A stretch of 64,000 nucleotides of DNA from JAIVGZ01 sp964552205 (GTDB lineage: Bacteria > Pseudomonadota > Gammaproteobacteria > Natronospirales > JAIVGZ01): positions 3,961 through 67,960 of the forward strand of contig CAZKFT010000009.1 of assembly GCA_964552205.1 (NCBI GenBank). Direction: 5' to 3'. A program made the translations under genes and the position numbers. The stretch's first letter is position 1, and each line of letters begins with the position of its first letter. Shown here in pieces: positions 1 through 9,667 of this stretch. The notes beneath the pieces are model-generated. The model was not told where the DNA came from and searched no databases. It saw only the letters and a list, made by a program, of their open reading frames with translations.

Positions 1-1
1 T

Positions 2-1689
2 GAAGGCCAGTTCGTATTCAAGGCGAATGACGCCATCGTGGAAGTCTTGCGCGAACGCAACCGGCTTCTTCATCACGAGAAGTACAAGCACAGCTACCCG
101 CATTGCTGGCGACACAAGACGCCCGTCATTTTCCGGGCCACACCCCAGTGGTTCATCTCCATGGACGCACGCGCGGGTGATGGCCAGGCCAGTCTCAGAG
201 AAACCGCATTGCAGGAGATCACCAGGGTGAAGTGGTTGCCGTCTTGGGGTGAGCGACGCATCCACAACATGGTGGCGGGGCGACCGGATTGGTGCATCTC
301 AAGGCAACGGACTTGGGGCGTGCCAATAGCGCTGTTCGTACATCATGTCACCGGCGAGTTGCATCCTGATTCGCCGGCCTTGCTGGAGAAGGTGGCGCAA
401 CGGGTTGAGAAGGATGGCATCGATGCCTGGTTCGACTTGGAGGCCGAAGACCTGTTGGGTGCGGAGGCATCCAACTGGGAGAAGGTCAACGATGTCATGG
501 ATGTATGGCTGGACTCCGGGGTCGTGCATGCGTGTGTGCAGGAGCGTCGCGAAGGCCTTGCCGTACCTGCGGATCTTTATCTCGAGGGCTCCGACCAGCA
601 CCGGGGCTGGTTCCAGTCCTCCCTGTTGACCTCGGTCGCCATGCGTGGCGCCGCACCCTATCGCAGCGTGTTGACCCATGGATTCACCGTGGACGCGCAG
701 GGTCGCAAGATGTCCAAGTCGGTGGGCAACGTGGTGGCACCTCAGAAGGTGGTCGGATCGCTGGGCGCTGACATTCTTCGTTTGTGGGTAGCTGCCACCG
801 ACTACCGCGGCGAGATGAGTGTGTCAGACGAAATTCTGAACCGCATGGCGGATTCCTATCGCCGTCTGCGCAACACCTCACGCTTCCTGCTCGCCAACCT
901 CGCGGGATTTGACCCTGTCCAGCATGCGCTCGAGCCGGCCGACATGCTGGCGCTGGACTGTTGGTTGCTCAAGCGGGCCGAAGACATTCAAGCTCAGGTC
1001 GTCGCGGCCTACGACAGTTACGAGTTCCACCAGATCTATCAGCGCGTGCACAACTTCTGCGTAGTGGATCTCGGAAGCTTCTATCTCGACATCATCAAGG
1101 ACCGCCAGTACACCACCCAAGCCGACAGTCGCGCACGGCGTTCCGCGCAGACTGCAATGTTTCATGTGGCAGAGGCNNNNNNNNNNNNNNNNNNNNNNNN
1201 NNNNNNNNNNNNNNNNNNNNNNNNNNNNNNNNNNNNNNNNNNNNNNNNNNNNNNNNNNNNNNNNNNNNNNNNNNNNTGGCCGCGAAGCCCGTGGACTGGG
1301 CCACGGTCAGGCAGGTCAGGGAGGCAGTTTCACATCAACTCGAGGCCTTGCGCGCCGCTGACAAGATTGGTTCCTCTCTGGATGCCGAAGTGGACCTGTA
1401 TTGCACTCCGGCAATGCGGCAGCTTCTGGCCCCGTTGAGCGATGAGCTGCGTTTCGTGCTGATTACCTCTGACGCGCGTCTGCATGATGCGGATGCACGC
1501 CCTGCCGATGCACTGCCTGCGGAGGAGGTCGAGGGCCTTTGGATCGCAGCTGCCCCAAGTGTCCACGCAAAGTGCGTGAGGTGCTGGCACCATCGTCCGG
1601 ACATTGGCCAGCATGCCCAGCATCCGGAGCTCTGCGGCCGCTGCGTTGACAATGTCGACGGTAGCGGGGAGAGTCGTGAGTACGCATGA
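2..1689 (+). CDS. ileS: Isoleucyl-tRNA synthetase, 5'-truncated by the window edge and interrupted by an N gap
   Basis: Charges tRNA-Ile with isoleucine in the cytoplasm. Only the C-terminal part is present. The class I signature KMSKS is visible (about 710) after the editing/catalytic region with GRPDWCISRQRTWGVP. The anticodon-binding domain follows, and a C-terminal zinc finger (CVRCWHHRPDIG then CGRC) closes the protein, as in bacterial IleS. The reading frame changes across the N block at 1177-1276. By comparison with E. coli IleS roughly 45 codons seem to be missing, so the frame change is a placeholder effect and not a mutation. The stop overlaps the lspA start as ATGA, as in the usual ileS-lspA operon. 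Confidence 0.97.
1177..1276. other. Assembly gap (100 N) inside ileS
   Basis: A run of exactly 100 N. The flanks share no sequence. Its true length must be about 2 modulo 3 for the ileS frames on the two sides to join, so 100 is a placeholder length. Confidence 0.98.
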
Positions 1690-2264
1690 GTGACCGCCTG
1701 ACAATCTGGTTGGAACGCGTGGTCGGGCCCGGCCATGTGAAATGGTTATGGCTGTCGGTCGTGGTGTTGGTCTCAGACCAACTCACCAAGCTCTGGGCGG
1801 TGCTCCATTTCGGATCCTACGACTCCTTGGGGGGTTTCCTGGCGCATATCGCCGATGGCAACTACCCGCAGGGGATGTTCCGAAAAATTGAGGTGCTGCC
1901 GGTTCTTGACATCACCTTGATGGTCAACACCGGCGCTGCGTTCAGCATCCTTGCTGATGCCGGTGGCTGGCAACGCTGGTTCTTCGTCGTGCTCGCTGTG
2001 GCTGTCATCGGTTTTATCCTCTACTGGATGCGCAAACTTCCGGCAGATGGTCACAACTTTGTAGCCATCGGCTTGTCACTCGTCCTCGGTGGCGCGTTCG
2101 GCAATCTCATCGATCGTGCCGCCTACGGCTGGGTCATCGATTTCATCCACCTGCATTGGCAGGACTGGTACTGGCCAGCGTTCAACCTTGCCGATTCTGC
2201 CATCACCATCGGTGCGGTAATTCTCGTCATCGACGCATTTTTCCTTTCCGAGCGTAAAGAGTGA
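1686..2264 (+). CDS. lspA: Lipoprotein signal peptidase (signal peptidase II)
   Basis: Inner-membrane aspartyl protease that removes signal peptides from diacylglyceryl-modified prolipoproteins. The 192-residue product has the family's hydrophobic segments and motifs: NTGAAFS in the middle, then GGAFGNLIDR and FNLADSAITIG, whose aspartates form the catalytic pair. There is a longer N-terminal loop than in E. coli (residues about 40-60). It overlaps ileS by 4 bases (ATGA), and its stop overlaps ispH. In Pseudomonas the peptidyl-prolyl isomerase gene fkpB usually sits between lspA and ispH; it is absent here. Confidence 0.97.
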   Translation: MSDRLTIWLERVVGPGHVKWLWLSVVVLVSDQLTKLWAVLHFGSYDSLGGFLAHIADGNYPQGMFRKIEVLPVLDITLMVNTGAAFSILADAGGWQRWFFVVLAVAVIGFILYWMRKLPADGHNFVAIGLSLVLGGAFGNLIDRAAYGWVIDFIHLHWQDWYWPAFNLADSAITIGAVILVIDAFFLSERKE

Positions 2265-3214
2265 TGCAGATACTGCTTGCCAATCCCCGTGGGTTTTGTG
2301 CCGGAGTGGACCGCGCCATCGATATCGTCGAGCGGGCGCTGGAGTTGTTCGGAGCGCCCATTTATGTCCGTCACGAAGTGGTGCACAACCGTTTCGTGGT
2401 GGATGGATTGCGTGAGAAAGGGGCCATCTTCGTTGAGGAACTCTCCGAAGTCCCCGAAGGTGCCACGGTCATTTTCTCAGCACACGGGGTGGCGCAAGCG
2501 GTCCGGCGTGAGGCCGACGATCGCGGTTTGCGCGTGTTCGACGCGACCTGCCCACTGGTGACCAAGGTGCATATGGAGGTTGTACGCTACGCGCGTGAAG
2601 GTCTGGAAGTCATCCTCATCGGCCATGCTGGCCACCCGGAAGTCGAGGGCACGATGGGGCAGTTCGAGCGGAACGACGGGGGCACCATGCATCTCGTGGA
2701 AGACCCTGAGGATGTCGCGCAGCTTGAGGTGAATGACCCGACACGCCTGGCATTCGTGACCCAGACCACACTGTCCATGGACGATACTGCGCGCGTTATC
2801 GACGCACTGCGACAACGCTTTCCCGAGATTAATGGGCCGCGCAAAGATGACATCTGTTACGCAACCCAGAATCGTCAGGATGCTGTGCGGACCATGGCGG
2901 CGCAGGTGGAGGTCATGATTGTAGTGGGTTCACGCAACAGTTCGAATTCCAATCGTTTGCGTGAACTGGCTGAGTCGGAGGGTTGCAGAGCCTGGTTGGT
3001 GGACGGCGCAGACGACCTTCAGGCGAAGTGGTTCGAAGGTGTGCTGCGCGTGGGTGTGACCGCAGGTGCCTCTGCCCCGGAATTATTGGTCGGCCAGGTT
3101 GTTGATCGCCTGAAGTCTTGGGGTGGCGTCACCGCTGCCGAAGTACCGGGCCGCGAGGAGACCGTGGTTTTCTCGTTGCCTAAAGACCTGCTGAGGGCCA
3201 TGCGGCAGGGTTGA
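2264..3214 (+). CDS. ispH: 4-hydroxy-3-methylbut-2-enyl diphosphate reductase (IspH/LytB)
   Basis: Last step of the non-mevalonate isoprenoid pathway: converts HMBPP to IPP and DMAPP with a [4Fe-4S] cluster. About 316 residues, close to the E. coli length. The N-terminus MQILLANPRGFCAGVDRA carries the first cluster cysteine. DATCPLVTKVH and the later GSRNSSNSNRL and GVTAGASAP blocks are all present. The ATG at 2264 overlaps the lspA stop as TGATG. A GTG three bases upstream (2261) is in frame, but the ATG reproduces the family N-terminus. It converges with pilE with only 9 bases between the stops. Confidence 0.97.
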   Translation: MQILLANPRGFCAGVDRAIDIVERALELFGAPIYVRHEVVHNRFVVDGLREKGAIFVEELSEVPEGATVIFSAHGVAQAVRREADDRGLRVFDATCPLVTKVHMEVVRYAREGLEVILIGHAGHPEVEGTMGQFERNDGGTMHLVEDPEDVAQLEVNDPTRLAFVTQTTLSMDDTARVIDALRQRFPEINGPRKDDICYATQNRQDAVRTMAAQVEVMIVVGSRNSSNSNRLRELAESEGCRAWLVDGADDLQAKWFEGVLRVGVTAGASAPELLVGQVVDRLKSWGGVTAAEVPGREETVVFSLPKDLLRAMRQG

Positions 3215-3223
3215 CGCGGATTT

Positions 3224-3664
3224 CTACCAGCAATCGGCGGGCTTGGTCCCGGAAGCCGTTTTCTGGCCCGCGCGATTGATTGCCAAAGTGCCACAATCCG
3301 TATCCCGCGTCGCGTGCCCGCCCTGCGGGACGGCCTGCATGACATAGTCCCGGTTGGTCGCGGACACAATCACGATGTTGTAGAGCACATCCGGCGAACC
3401 GGCCGCAGCGGGCCCTCCGTCCGAGCCAACGGGTAGCGGATTGGCTGGATACCCCAACTGCGTCATTGCTGTCGCATAGGTGCGGTTGTCGATGAAGAAC
3501 TGCTCCTGCCTGTTGGCCGCTTGGGTAAGCATGGATTGGCCGACACTGCGATTCGCCTTGGTCACATAGTTTGTGTACGCCGGATAGGCAATCGAGGCCA
3601 GGATGCCGAGGATGACCACGACTATCATCAACTCAATCAAGGTGACGCCGGTCTGCTGCTTCAT
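3224..3664 (-). CDS. pilE: Type IV minor pilin PilE
   Basis: Prepilin of 146 residues, start chosen at MKQQTG. The class III leader is cut after G6, the mature protein begins VTLIE with Glu at +5, and a hydrophobic N-terminal helix follows (IVVVILGILASIAYPAY). The C-terminal D-region cysteines (DTDCG and PADC) would form the disulfide loop. Last gene of the minor-pilin operon, after pilY1, in the same order as Pseudomonas aeruginosa. Minor pilins of this group prime pilus assembly with PilY1. A longer in-frame extension upstream overlaps pilY1 and lacks a leader, so I reject it. Confidence 0.93.
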   Translation of the reverse strand: MKQQTGVTLIELMIVVVILGILASIAYPAYTNYVTKANRSVGQSMLTQAANRQEQFFIDNRTYATAMTQLGYPANPLPVGSDGGPAAAGSPDVLYNIVIVSATNRDYVMQAVPQGGHATRDTDCGTLAINRAGQKTASGTKPADCW

Positions 3665-3704
3665 CGCAATGCCCTCAATGATGGATGCCCGTCCCAAGTG
3701 TACC

Positions 3705-6700
3705 TCAGGTGTCCGGCCGCTCGTTCTCATACCAGAAGGTGCGCCAGCGCATGCTGCCAGGGATAGCTTCTGTGGACAGGTCTGGAAGCAGAATCCGGTT
3801 TGGCGGCAGTGACACCACCTCTGCCGGAATGCCGCCCGAACGTAGCGCGCGGGTGCGGTCAGCACGGGTGGTCGCCTGTCCCGGGTTGTCCGGGTCGTCG
3901 TCTGTGGTGTCGAAGTTGATGACCGAACGCGCATCCGCCAGCGCCACGGCGTAGAGCACACCGCCTCCCTCGGAAGGACCACAGGTCGCCGCCTCCATGT
4001 CGCCCGGCGGCAGGTAGGTGGTGAAGAACACCGTACCCGCAATGGTGAACGGGACCGCCAGACTCTTTTCGCCGGTGGTCTCCTCCAGCCGCAGGCGCCA
4101 GCCGTTGGTGAGGTCCGGGTCCGCGCCATCACAGGTGTTGAGCTGCAGACAGTTGTTGGTGACATTACCGAAGGAGAGGTGATTGTAGGCGATCGGTGCG
4201 GGATCCGGCATCGGCCCGCTGACGACGCGGCGATCCTTGATCATGTAGAAGTAGTTGTCTGTGACATCGCCAGGCCCCCGGTCCAGGGGGTTTTCGCGGT
4301 TGCCGCTACCAATGATGACCGCGTCAAAGGGACCGTAATCGTCGCGTGAGAGCACCACATCCGGGGCATGGAAAAAGCGCCGGTCATTGACATTGTCGGA
4401 GATGAAATGACGCCCCAGGTATGCCAGCGGTGCAGCGTGCCAAGCGGAAGGATCATTTCCATGCATGTCCACCCGCCAGACAGTACCGCCACTGTCACCG
4501 ACATAGATGCGGTCTATGAATCCATCGCCTGATGTGTCCACTGCGGTGGGGTCGGACGGGAAGCTGTCTACCATGCCGGCGTGCTGGAATATGCTTGCCG
4601 ACACCGGACCGGTGCTGGCACCGTTCCGGACCTTCCAGATCAGTGCACCAGTCAGCGCATTGACCACGAAAATCGCGCGACCCTGACTGTCATTCGTGCC
4701 GGCCCCAGCCAGGCGCTGGTCCTTGTTCGGGTCATAGCCGCCCGTGAAAATCAGCACCGGGGTAGGAGTGGTCCCGAGCAATACGCGACCCACCTGGGGT
4801 GTTGAATAGCTCAGGCCGAGCTCGGCGAAATTCGTGTCAGCCGAGGTGATGCGCCAACGCATGCGCGGGGCGTCCGGGTCGGTGGCGTCGATAGCGTAAT
4901 ACGCTCGGCCCCCTCGACGTAGCCCGGTATAGACGATGACGGTATCGCCGGCTTCGATGGTGCCGTTACCGTTGACGTCGTTCACATACACCACTGGCGC
5001 CCCATCTACCGTGTACGGGTGTGGCGGTGTACCCGCAGGAAGCGGTTCGTCATCCTTGAGGATGGGCATCTTGTCCATCACGGCGCGCGGCATGAATGCC
5101 CAGGTCTCTACACCGCGTTCCTCAGCGTCAGCAGGGTCCACGGCTGGGCCGGTGTTCTGGATCATGCGCAGGTAGCCATCGTTGGACCCGATGACGATTC
5201 GGATGTCCGGGTTCTGGTTTGAGAATCCGGGGCGAGCGCCGTAGTTGATGGGCAAGGGGCGTGAATGCAGTGGGTCACCCAACAACCAAGGCCGCGCGAG
5301 ATGGCGCACGGTTGTATCGGGGTTGTACTCGTCACGGCCGCGCATCCAACGCAACATGCGTTCAGCTTCGACCGCATCCGGGGCGCCGATGGCGCCCTGC
5401 AACACTGTTGCGGTAGTGGCGTCGGCATTCAGCGGACGCATGAAGGTCGGGATGCCGTTGACAAAGGCATCTGGTTCCGTGAACAGCGTGCGTGCGCCCG
5501 CAGCGCCATTGGTCAGACCGGGGCCGGCGGCACCGACAAAGCCCGGGATGCGCTGGCCAGCCCCACCACGGGCCACGGAGCGCCCGTCACGACCGGCCAG
5601 TTCGCTCTCAGCCGGATCCGGCGGTGGCAAGGTGTCCGGGTTCGTCCAGAACGTCAGGGCGTTGAAGTTGATGCGCCCGTCGGCGGCAACCGCGTCGATG
5701 CCATTGGCATCAATCAGTCGGACCACATTGCCGTCCTGCTCGATCTTGAGTTTTTTCAGACTGCCGGGCCAGGATGGGCGACGGTCCGCATCGGCCTGGA
5801 ACAGGGCGATGTACACGTTGTCCACGATTTCCGAACGATTGAACACGTTCACTGGCACCGATGCCGCGACGAAGGTGGTCGAGACGGAAAGAATCTGCTG
5901 GAAGATGGAATTGATGGTCTCGACGAGGAGCTGCGGGTTACCCAACACATTGAGCGCGTTACGGGTGCCCATCGCGTCCGCAATCTGGTCGCGGTTCGGG
6001 TTGTCCTGGTCGGTGATCAACCAGCCCATGATGTTTTGCTTGCCGGAGATTTCCGGGATGGAGCCAAATTGGCCGTTACCGAGGTCACCGTCATACAGGA
6101 ATTTCAGGACATTGGTGAAGCTGCCTTGCTGGCCGGACATGTTCATGCCCAAGCCGCCGTTCGCAGGCGAGGCGCCGATGGCAGCGTCCGAGTTGGAGTC
6201 CTGGTTGTTCACGCCGAAGGCAAAGTTGATGGTGAAGATGCGGGTGCACTCAGTAGCGGCGCTCAGCGGCGATGTGTACCGGTATATCGGGTAGGAATTC
6301 GCGCCGGCACCGACGGTGCGGTCGAACACCATGATGTCCGGATCCCAGGAAATGGCCGGGAAATTCACATCCAGATTCTGGCTGTTGCTGGACCCAGGCG
6401 CGCCCGAGTAGCTGGTAAAACCGTTCCGGCCATTGTATACCTCGCCACCCGTCAGGTAGCGGAACAGTTCGAACCACATTTCCTTGCCCTGCCAGGAATG
6501 CGACAAACCACCCTGTGGTTGCGGCATCGCCCCGAGGATGTTCAAAAAGCGTGCCTTGGCACCGTTGGCGTCGTCACGCGTCACGGACTGGAAGCCCATG
6601 GCGATGTAGCCGCCGTTGGCGCAGTTAGGCTTGGAATTTGACGGACCCGCACAATTGTTCGAATAGTTGTGCGGCAGCAGAAGGCCGATCTTCACACCTG

Positions 6701-6983
6701 AAAGATCCTTGAAAACCACCGTCAGTGCCAGGCGGAGGACGCTGAAATAGGTCTGTGCCGCACCCGGGTCATAGCCCAGCTCATCCTGAAAGAACGCCCT
6801 GTCTGCCGCGCTTAGATTGAAGTTGGAGCCCAGATTGGAACGGTAGTCGAGCGTGAACATGACCAATGGTTCGCCACCCAATGGAGGGGATGGGTCCATG
6901 TAAATCTCGATGTCTTCGGCATAGACCATCAGCGGAAGTGCGGTGACGACCAGTAGGAGTGCGATGCGCTTGAGTGTTTTCAT
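3705..6983 (-). CDS. pilY1: Type IV pilus tip-associated adhesin/assembly protein PilY1 (PilC/PilY family)
   Basis: Large secreted protein (1092 residues) with a signal peptide ending near MVYA. The C-terminal half has the family's modified beta-propeller, seen as VIGSNDGYLRMIQNTG, YTGLRRGGRAYYAID and VWRVDMHG. Two aspartate-rich calcium-type loops are visible: DVNGNGTIEAGD near residue 668 and DTSGDGFID near 815. The latter resembles the calcium site that controls pilus extension and retraction in P. aeruginosa PilY1. The N-terminal region does not show a clean von Willebrand MIDAS motif (only LDYRSNLGS near residue 45). It overlaps pilX by 4 bases and lies in the minor-pilin operon, so it probably caps the pilus with PilE/PilV/PilW/PilX/FimU. 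Confidence 0.94.
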   Translation of the reverse strand: MKTLKRIALLLVVTALPLMVYAEDIEIYMDPSPPLGGEPLVMFTLDYRSNLGSNFNLSAADRAFFQDELGYDPGAAQTYFSVLRLALTVVFKDLSGVKIGLLLPHNYSNNCAGPSNSKPNCANGGYIAMGFQSVTRDDANGAKARFLNILGAMPQPQGGLSHSWQGKEMWFELFRYLTGGEVYNGRNGFTSYSGAPGSSNSQNLDVNFPAISWDPDIMVFDRTVGAGANSYPIYRYTSPLSAATECTRIFTINFAFGVNNQDSNSDAAIGASPANGGLGMNMSGQQGSFTNVLKFLYDGDLGNGQFGSIPEISGKQNIMGWLITDQDNPNRDQIADAMGTRNALNVLGNPQLLVETINSIFQQILSVSTTFVAASVPVNVFNRSEIVDNVYIALFQADADRRPSWPGSLKKLKIEQDGNVVRLIDANGIDAVAADGRINFNALTFWTNPDTLPPPDPAESELAGRDGRSVARGGAGQRIPGFVGAAGPGLTNGAAGARTLFTEPDAFVNGIPTFMRPLNADATTATVLQGAIGAPDAVEAERMLRWMRGRDEYNPDTTVRHLARPWLLGDPLHSRPLPINYGARPGFSNQNPDIRIVIGSNDGYLRMIQNTGPAVDPADAEERGVETWAFMPRAVMDKMPILKDDEPLPAGTPPHPYTVDGAPVVYVNDVNGNGTIEAGDTVIVYTGLRRGGRAYYAIDATDPDAPRMRWRITSADTNFAELGLSYSTPQVGRVLLGTTPTPVLIFTGGYDPNKDQRLAGAGTNDSQGRAIFVVNALTGALIWKVRNGASTGPVSASIFQHAGMVDSFPSDPTAVDTSGDGFIDRIYVGDSGGTVWRVDMHGNDPSAWHAAPLAYLGRHFISDNVNDRRFFHAPDVVLSRDDYGPFDAVIIGSGNRENPLDRGPGDVTDNYFYMIKDRRVVSGPMPDPAPIAYNHLSFGNVTNNCLQLNTCDGADPDLTNGWRLRLEETTGEKSLAVPFTIAGTVFFTTYLPPGDMEAATCGPSEGGGVLYAVALADARSVINFDTTDDDPDNPGQATTRADRTRALRSGGIPAEVVSLPPNRILLPDLSTEAIPGSMRWRTFWYENERPDT

Positions 6984-7483
6984 TGGCTTTTAGGTACCAC
7001 GATGAGTACCCCCTGTGTGATTTCCGAATTGCCACGACCGATTTCGGTCAGGTCGTAGGTGGCGTCAATCTGGAACGCCGCAGCAGTCAACATGCGCGCC
7101 GAGGTACCTAGTCCGCGCGGCGGTGGGCGAAATGCCGGGCCCAAACGCTCAACCCGGACCTGAACGAGCCCCTCGTTCACGAATTCCGTATACAGGCCCG
7201 CAGGCAGGGTAAGGTTGGTCTGGTCGCAACCATCCCAATTGCCGCTACAAACGGTATAGCCGACATCGCCGACCACCGGCATGTTGGCTGGGCTGTCGAG
7301 TACTGAATCAATGACTGCCTGGGCGCCCTCGAAGGCGGCAATCCGAATTTCGTCGTTCGAGGCCTGTCGAAGTTCCAGCATGCTGGAGCGCATGGAGGAC
7401 AGGCTCAACATGGTGATGATGACGAGAAAGATTAGCGCGGTGATGAGCGCTGCACCTTCCTGCTTGTCGTGAAAGGAGTTCAT
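6980..7483 (-). CDS. pilX: Type IV pilus assembly protein PilX
   Basis: Minor pilin of 167 residues. Its N-terminus MNSFHDKQEG followed by AALITALIFLVIITMLSLS has a prepilin-type cleavage site but Thr instead of Glu at mature position 5. That feature is shared with GspK-like tip pilins. Operon position between pilW and pilY1 and the N-terminal PilX pattern support the name. Its start is two bases downstream of the pilW stop and its stop overlaps pilY1. Confidence 0.9.
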   Translation of the reverse strand: MNSFHDKQEGAALITALIFLVIITMLSLSSMRSSMLELRQASNDEIRIAAFEGAQAVIDSVLDSPANMPVVGDVGYTVCSGNWDGCDQTNLTLPAGLYTEFVNEGLVQVRVERLGPAFRPPPRGLGTSARMLTAAAFQIDATYDLTEIGRGNSEITQGVLIVVPKSQ

Positions 7484-7485
7484 GG

Positions 7486-8484
7486 TCAGTTACTTAGGTT
7501 GCGAAGGTTGGACGGATTGCGCAGCACTATGGTCGTCGTCGCTGAGCGTCGGTAGAACGAATCATTGGGTGTGAACGTCACGTCGCCCAGCAAATAGGTC
7601 TTGTCGTTGGTGTAGGCCTGTTGCGGCAGGCGGCTACGCGCCAACAGATGGACGCGGATGCTGGCGACCTGTGTGAACTCCAAGGCATTCGGAGCGGCGA
7701 TGTACTGGTTGGCCACGCCATTGCCGTCGATGTCGATGCCATACTCGATTTGCATCTGCTCGATGCCTTCAACCATGCATTCAGTCACCATGGTCGGTGT
7801 CGCTCCCATCTGCAGGGATTTCCGACACAGCGTCGGAATCCCATCATCCGCCCGTACCGAAAAGTTTCTGATGTAGTAGACCACCGGCATGAGTTGCCGG
7901 TTCTCCACACAACCACCCACTGCGAAAGTACCGGAAGCGGGGTGCAGGAAAAGCATGCCGGTCACACCGTTCTCCGCCAGGTACACGACACCGTTCTGAA
8001 GAGTCTGACCACCGCCGAAGGTGGATGCGCATAGATTGGGGTTGTCGGGGATAGCGTTACCCATGACCCGCTTAATTGAAAGAACATCGGTGCCCGCCTG
8101 CAGTTCGGTGATACCGATGCAGGAGTGGGCTGCCACGGCACTTCCAGGCGTCGCGTTGTTCACGCCAGCCAGTGGCGGGAGGGGGTTGTAGACCCAGCCG
8201 ACCCCGGACGGGCCACAATCGGTAGCCACGTTAAGAGTCGAGTCCATGAACACGCCTTGCGGATTCAGCAGTCCGCCCCAAAAGCCGGCCATGGTGACAT
8301 CGTTCATGATGGTTTCCATCGCGAACCGTAGGTTGGCCTGCATATTGGCCACCTGCTCATCCTGCGCAAAGCTCGTCCGCGTCTGGATGAACAATGTCCC
8401 GATGCCCAACGTGAGCATCAAGCCCAGCGCCATGGCAATCATGAGTTCAGCCAGCGACATACCTTGTTGGAGTTTGGTCATCAT
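7486..8484 (-). CDS. pilW: Type IV minor pilin PilW
   Basis: 332-residue prepilin. The leader MMTKLQQG is cut before MSLAE (Glu at +5), followed by a hydrophobic helix and the PilW-like stretch MQANLRFAMETIMNDVTMAGFWG. The rest is a large beta-rich domain with several cysteines. It overlaps pilV by 4 bases (pilV stop, pilW start). Its role, known for the family, is in the tip complex that initiates pilus assembly. Confidence 0.92.
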   Translation of the reverse strand: MMTKLQQGMSLAELMIAMALGLMLTLGIGTLFIQTRTSFAQDEQVANMQANLRFAMETIMNDVTMAGFWGGLLNPQGVFMDSTLNVATDCGPSGVGWVYNPLPPLAGVNNATPGSAVAAHSCIGITELQAGTDVLSIKRVMGNAIPDNPNLCASTFGGGQTLQNGVVYLAENGVTGMLFLHPASGTFAVGGCVENRQLMPVVYYIRNFSVRADDGIPTLCRKSLQMGATPTMVTECMVEGIEQMQIEYGIDIDGNGVANQYIAAPNALEFTQVASIRVHLLARSRLPQQAYTNDKTYLLGDVTFTPNDSFYRRSATTTIVLRNPSNLRNLSN

Positions 8485-9050
8485 TGCGTCGGCGTAATGT
8501 AGGTTTCGATGACGAGGATGCGACGGAATTCGTTGTCGTCGCCGTAGCGCCCGGTGTCATCTCCACAGGGGTGGATGATGGGGTTGGAAAGAGCGGTGAC
8601 ACCACGCCAGGCAATGGCCACGGTGTACAGACCTCCTATGCCGCCGAACGGGCCGCTGATACAGGCCGTCGGCTCGACCAAGCCACCGGTGAAGTTGCCA
8701 TCCACGAGTTCGCTCGCACCGTCGAGGGCGCGTTCCCAATCGAAGAGGTCGCGGTTGGCTAGCTGGATCGGGTTGCAAGGATTGTTCACGCAGTCGGGGT
8801 TTGGTGCGGCTTGTGTCGCGCCCCCGAGCTGCAGGCCGTTGCCGCCGATATAAATCGCCAGTTCACGCGGGTTGGCACGCATACGCTCCACGAGGTCGTG
8901 GGCGAGCAAGCTGGCAGTAGTGCGTTGCAAGGCGTCGAAGTTGGCCTTCTTGGAAATGGTCTGCAGTCCTGCAACCGCCAACAAACCAATCGAAAAGATG
9001 ACCAGCGTGATCAGCACCTCAATCAAGGTGAAACCGCGGTGTGCGTTCAT
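8481..9050 (-). CDS. pilV: Type IV minor pilin PilV
   Basis: 189-residue prepilin. The leader MNAHRG is followed by FTLIEVLITLVIFSIGLLAVAGLQ, a textbook class III signal with Glu at +5. The downstream sequence AHDLVERMRANPRE is typical of PilV. It overlaps fimU (stop) and pilW (start) by 4 bases each, indicating translational coupling through the minor-pilin operon. Confidence 0.93.
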   Translation of the reverse strand: MNAHRGFTLIEVLITLVIFSIGLLAVAGLQTISKKANFDALQRTTASLLAHDLVERMRANPRELAIYIGGNGLQLGGATQAAPNPDCVNNPCNPIQLANRDLFDWERALDGASELVDGNFTGGLVEPTACISGPFGGIGGLYTVAIAWRGVTALSNPIIHPCGDDTGRYGDDNEFRRILVIETYITPTQ

Positions 9051-9607
9051 GTCGTGCAGTTCCCTGCGCCACCGCCGATGACCTCAGTGTCGACACGCGG
9101 ACGCCCGGTGCGTTCGATGATGATGACGCGGGTGGCTTCTGCTTCCGTTCCCTCGCAAAGCAACATCTCGCCGAAGTTGTCACCACTCGCTGCGCGGACG
9201 CGCCCGCTGGGCTGGAAGGTCATATGGGAGGTGAACTCGCTGGAGGTCATGTTGAAGTTGCCGCGCAGCGGCCCCCCGGTAGAGAGAATCTCGTCATCAC
9301 CGTTGATAGCCCCATTACCGTCGAAATCCGAGAATACAAGCCAGCCGTGTCGCCAACCGCCGGCCGCGCCTGCGCAGGCAGTTCGGGTTGCGTTTGACCT
9401 GCACACGGATACGCGCTGGCCGCGGGTGATGGCCTCCGAGCGGGCGATGTGCATGCTGGCCAGAAAATCATTCACCGACGACACGCGCCGGTTGTTCTGG
9501 ACCATTTCATTGAATGCCGGTAGCGCAATCATCGCCATGACTCCCATGACGGCGACCACGAGCATCAGCTCGATGACGGTGAAGCCCTTGTCGGAATATT
9601 GGGACAT
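9047..9607 (-). CDS. fimU: GspH/FimT-family minor pilin, FimU-like
   Basis: 186-residue prepilin. The leader MSQYSDKG precedes FTVIELMLVVAVMGVMAMIALPAF with Glu at +5. The region FLASMHIARSEAITRGQRVSVC and the late GWLVFSDFDGNG are the GspH/FimT signature. Placed directly before pilV, where P. aeruginosa has fimU. Assigning fimU rather than fimT rests on gene order. It overlaps pilV by 4 bases. Confidence 0.86.
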   Translation of the reverse strand: MSQYSDKGFTVIELMLVVAVMGVMAMIALPAFNEMVQNNRRVSSVNDFLASMHIARSEAITRGQRVSVCRSNATRTACAGAAGGWRHGWLVFSDFDGNGAINGDDEILSTGGPLRGNFNMTSSEFTSHMTFQPSGRVRAASGDNFGEMLLCEGTEAEATRVIIIERTGRPRVDTEVIGGGAGNCTT

Positions 9608-9667
9608 GGGAGCACTGTAGCCGCAAGAGAACCCGATTTCTGCCGTCTGCTGACAAACGGCGCGCCT

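Noticed and set aside
3224..4165. PilE with a long N-terminal extension inside pilY1
   Set aside because: The extension is low-complexity, antisense-like shadow sequence; the internal start MKQQTG gives a perfect prepilin leader.
5265..6641. Long plus-strand open frame of 458 codons opposite pilY1
   Set aside because: It lies wholly antisense to a convincing PilY1 gene, has no family features, and long antisense frames are expected in GC-rich coding DNA.
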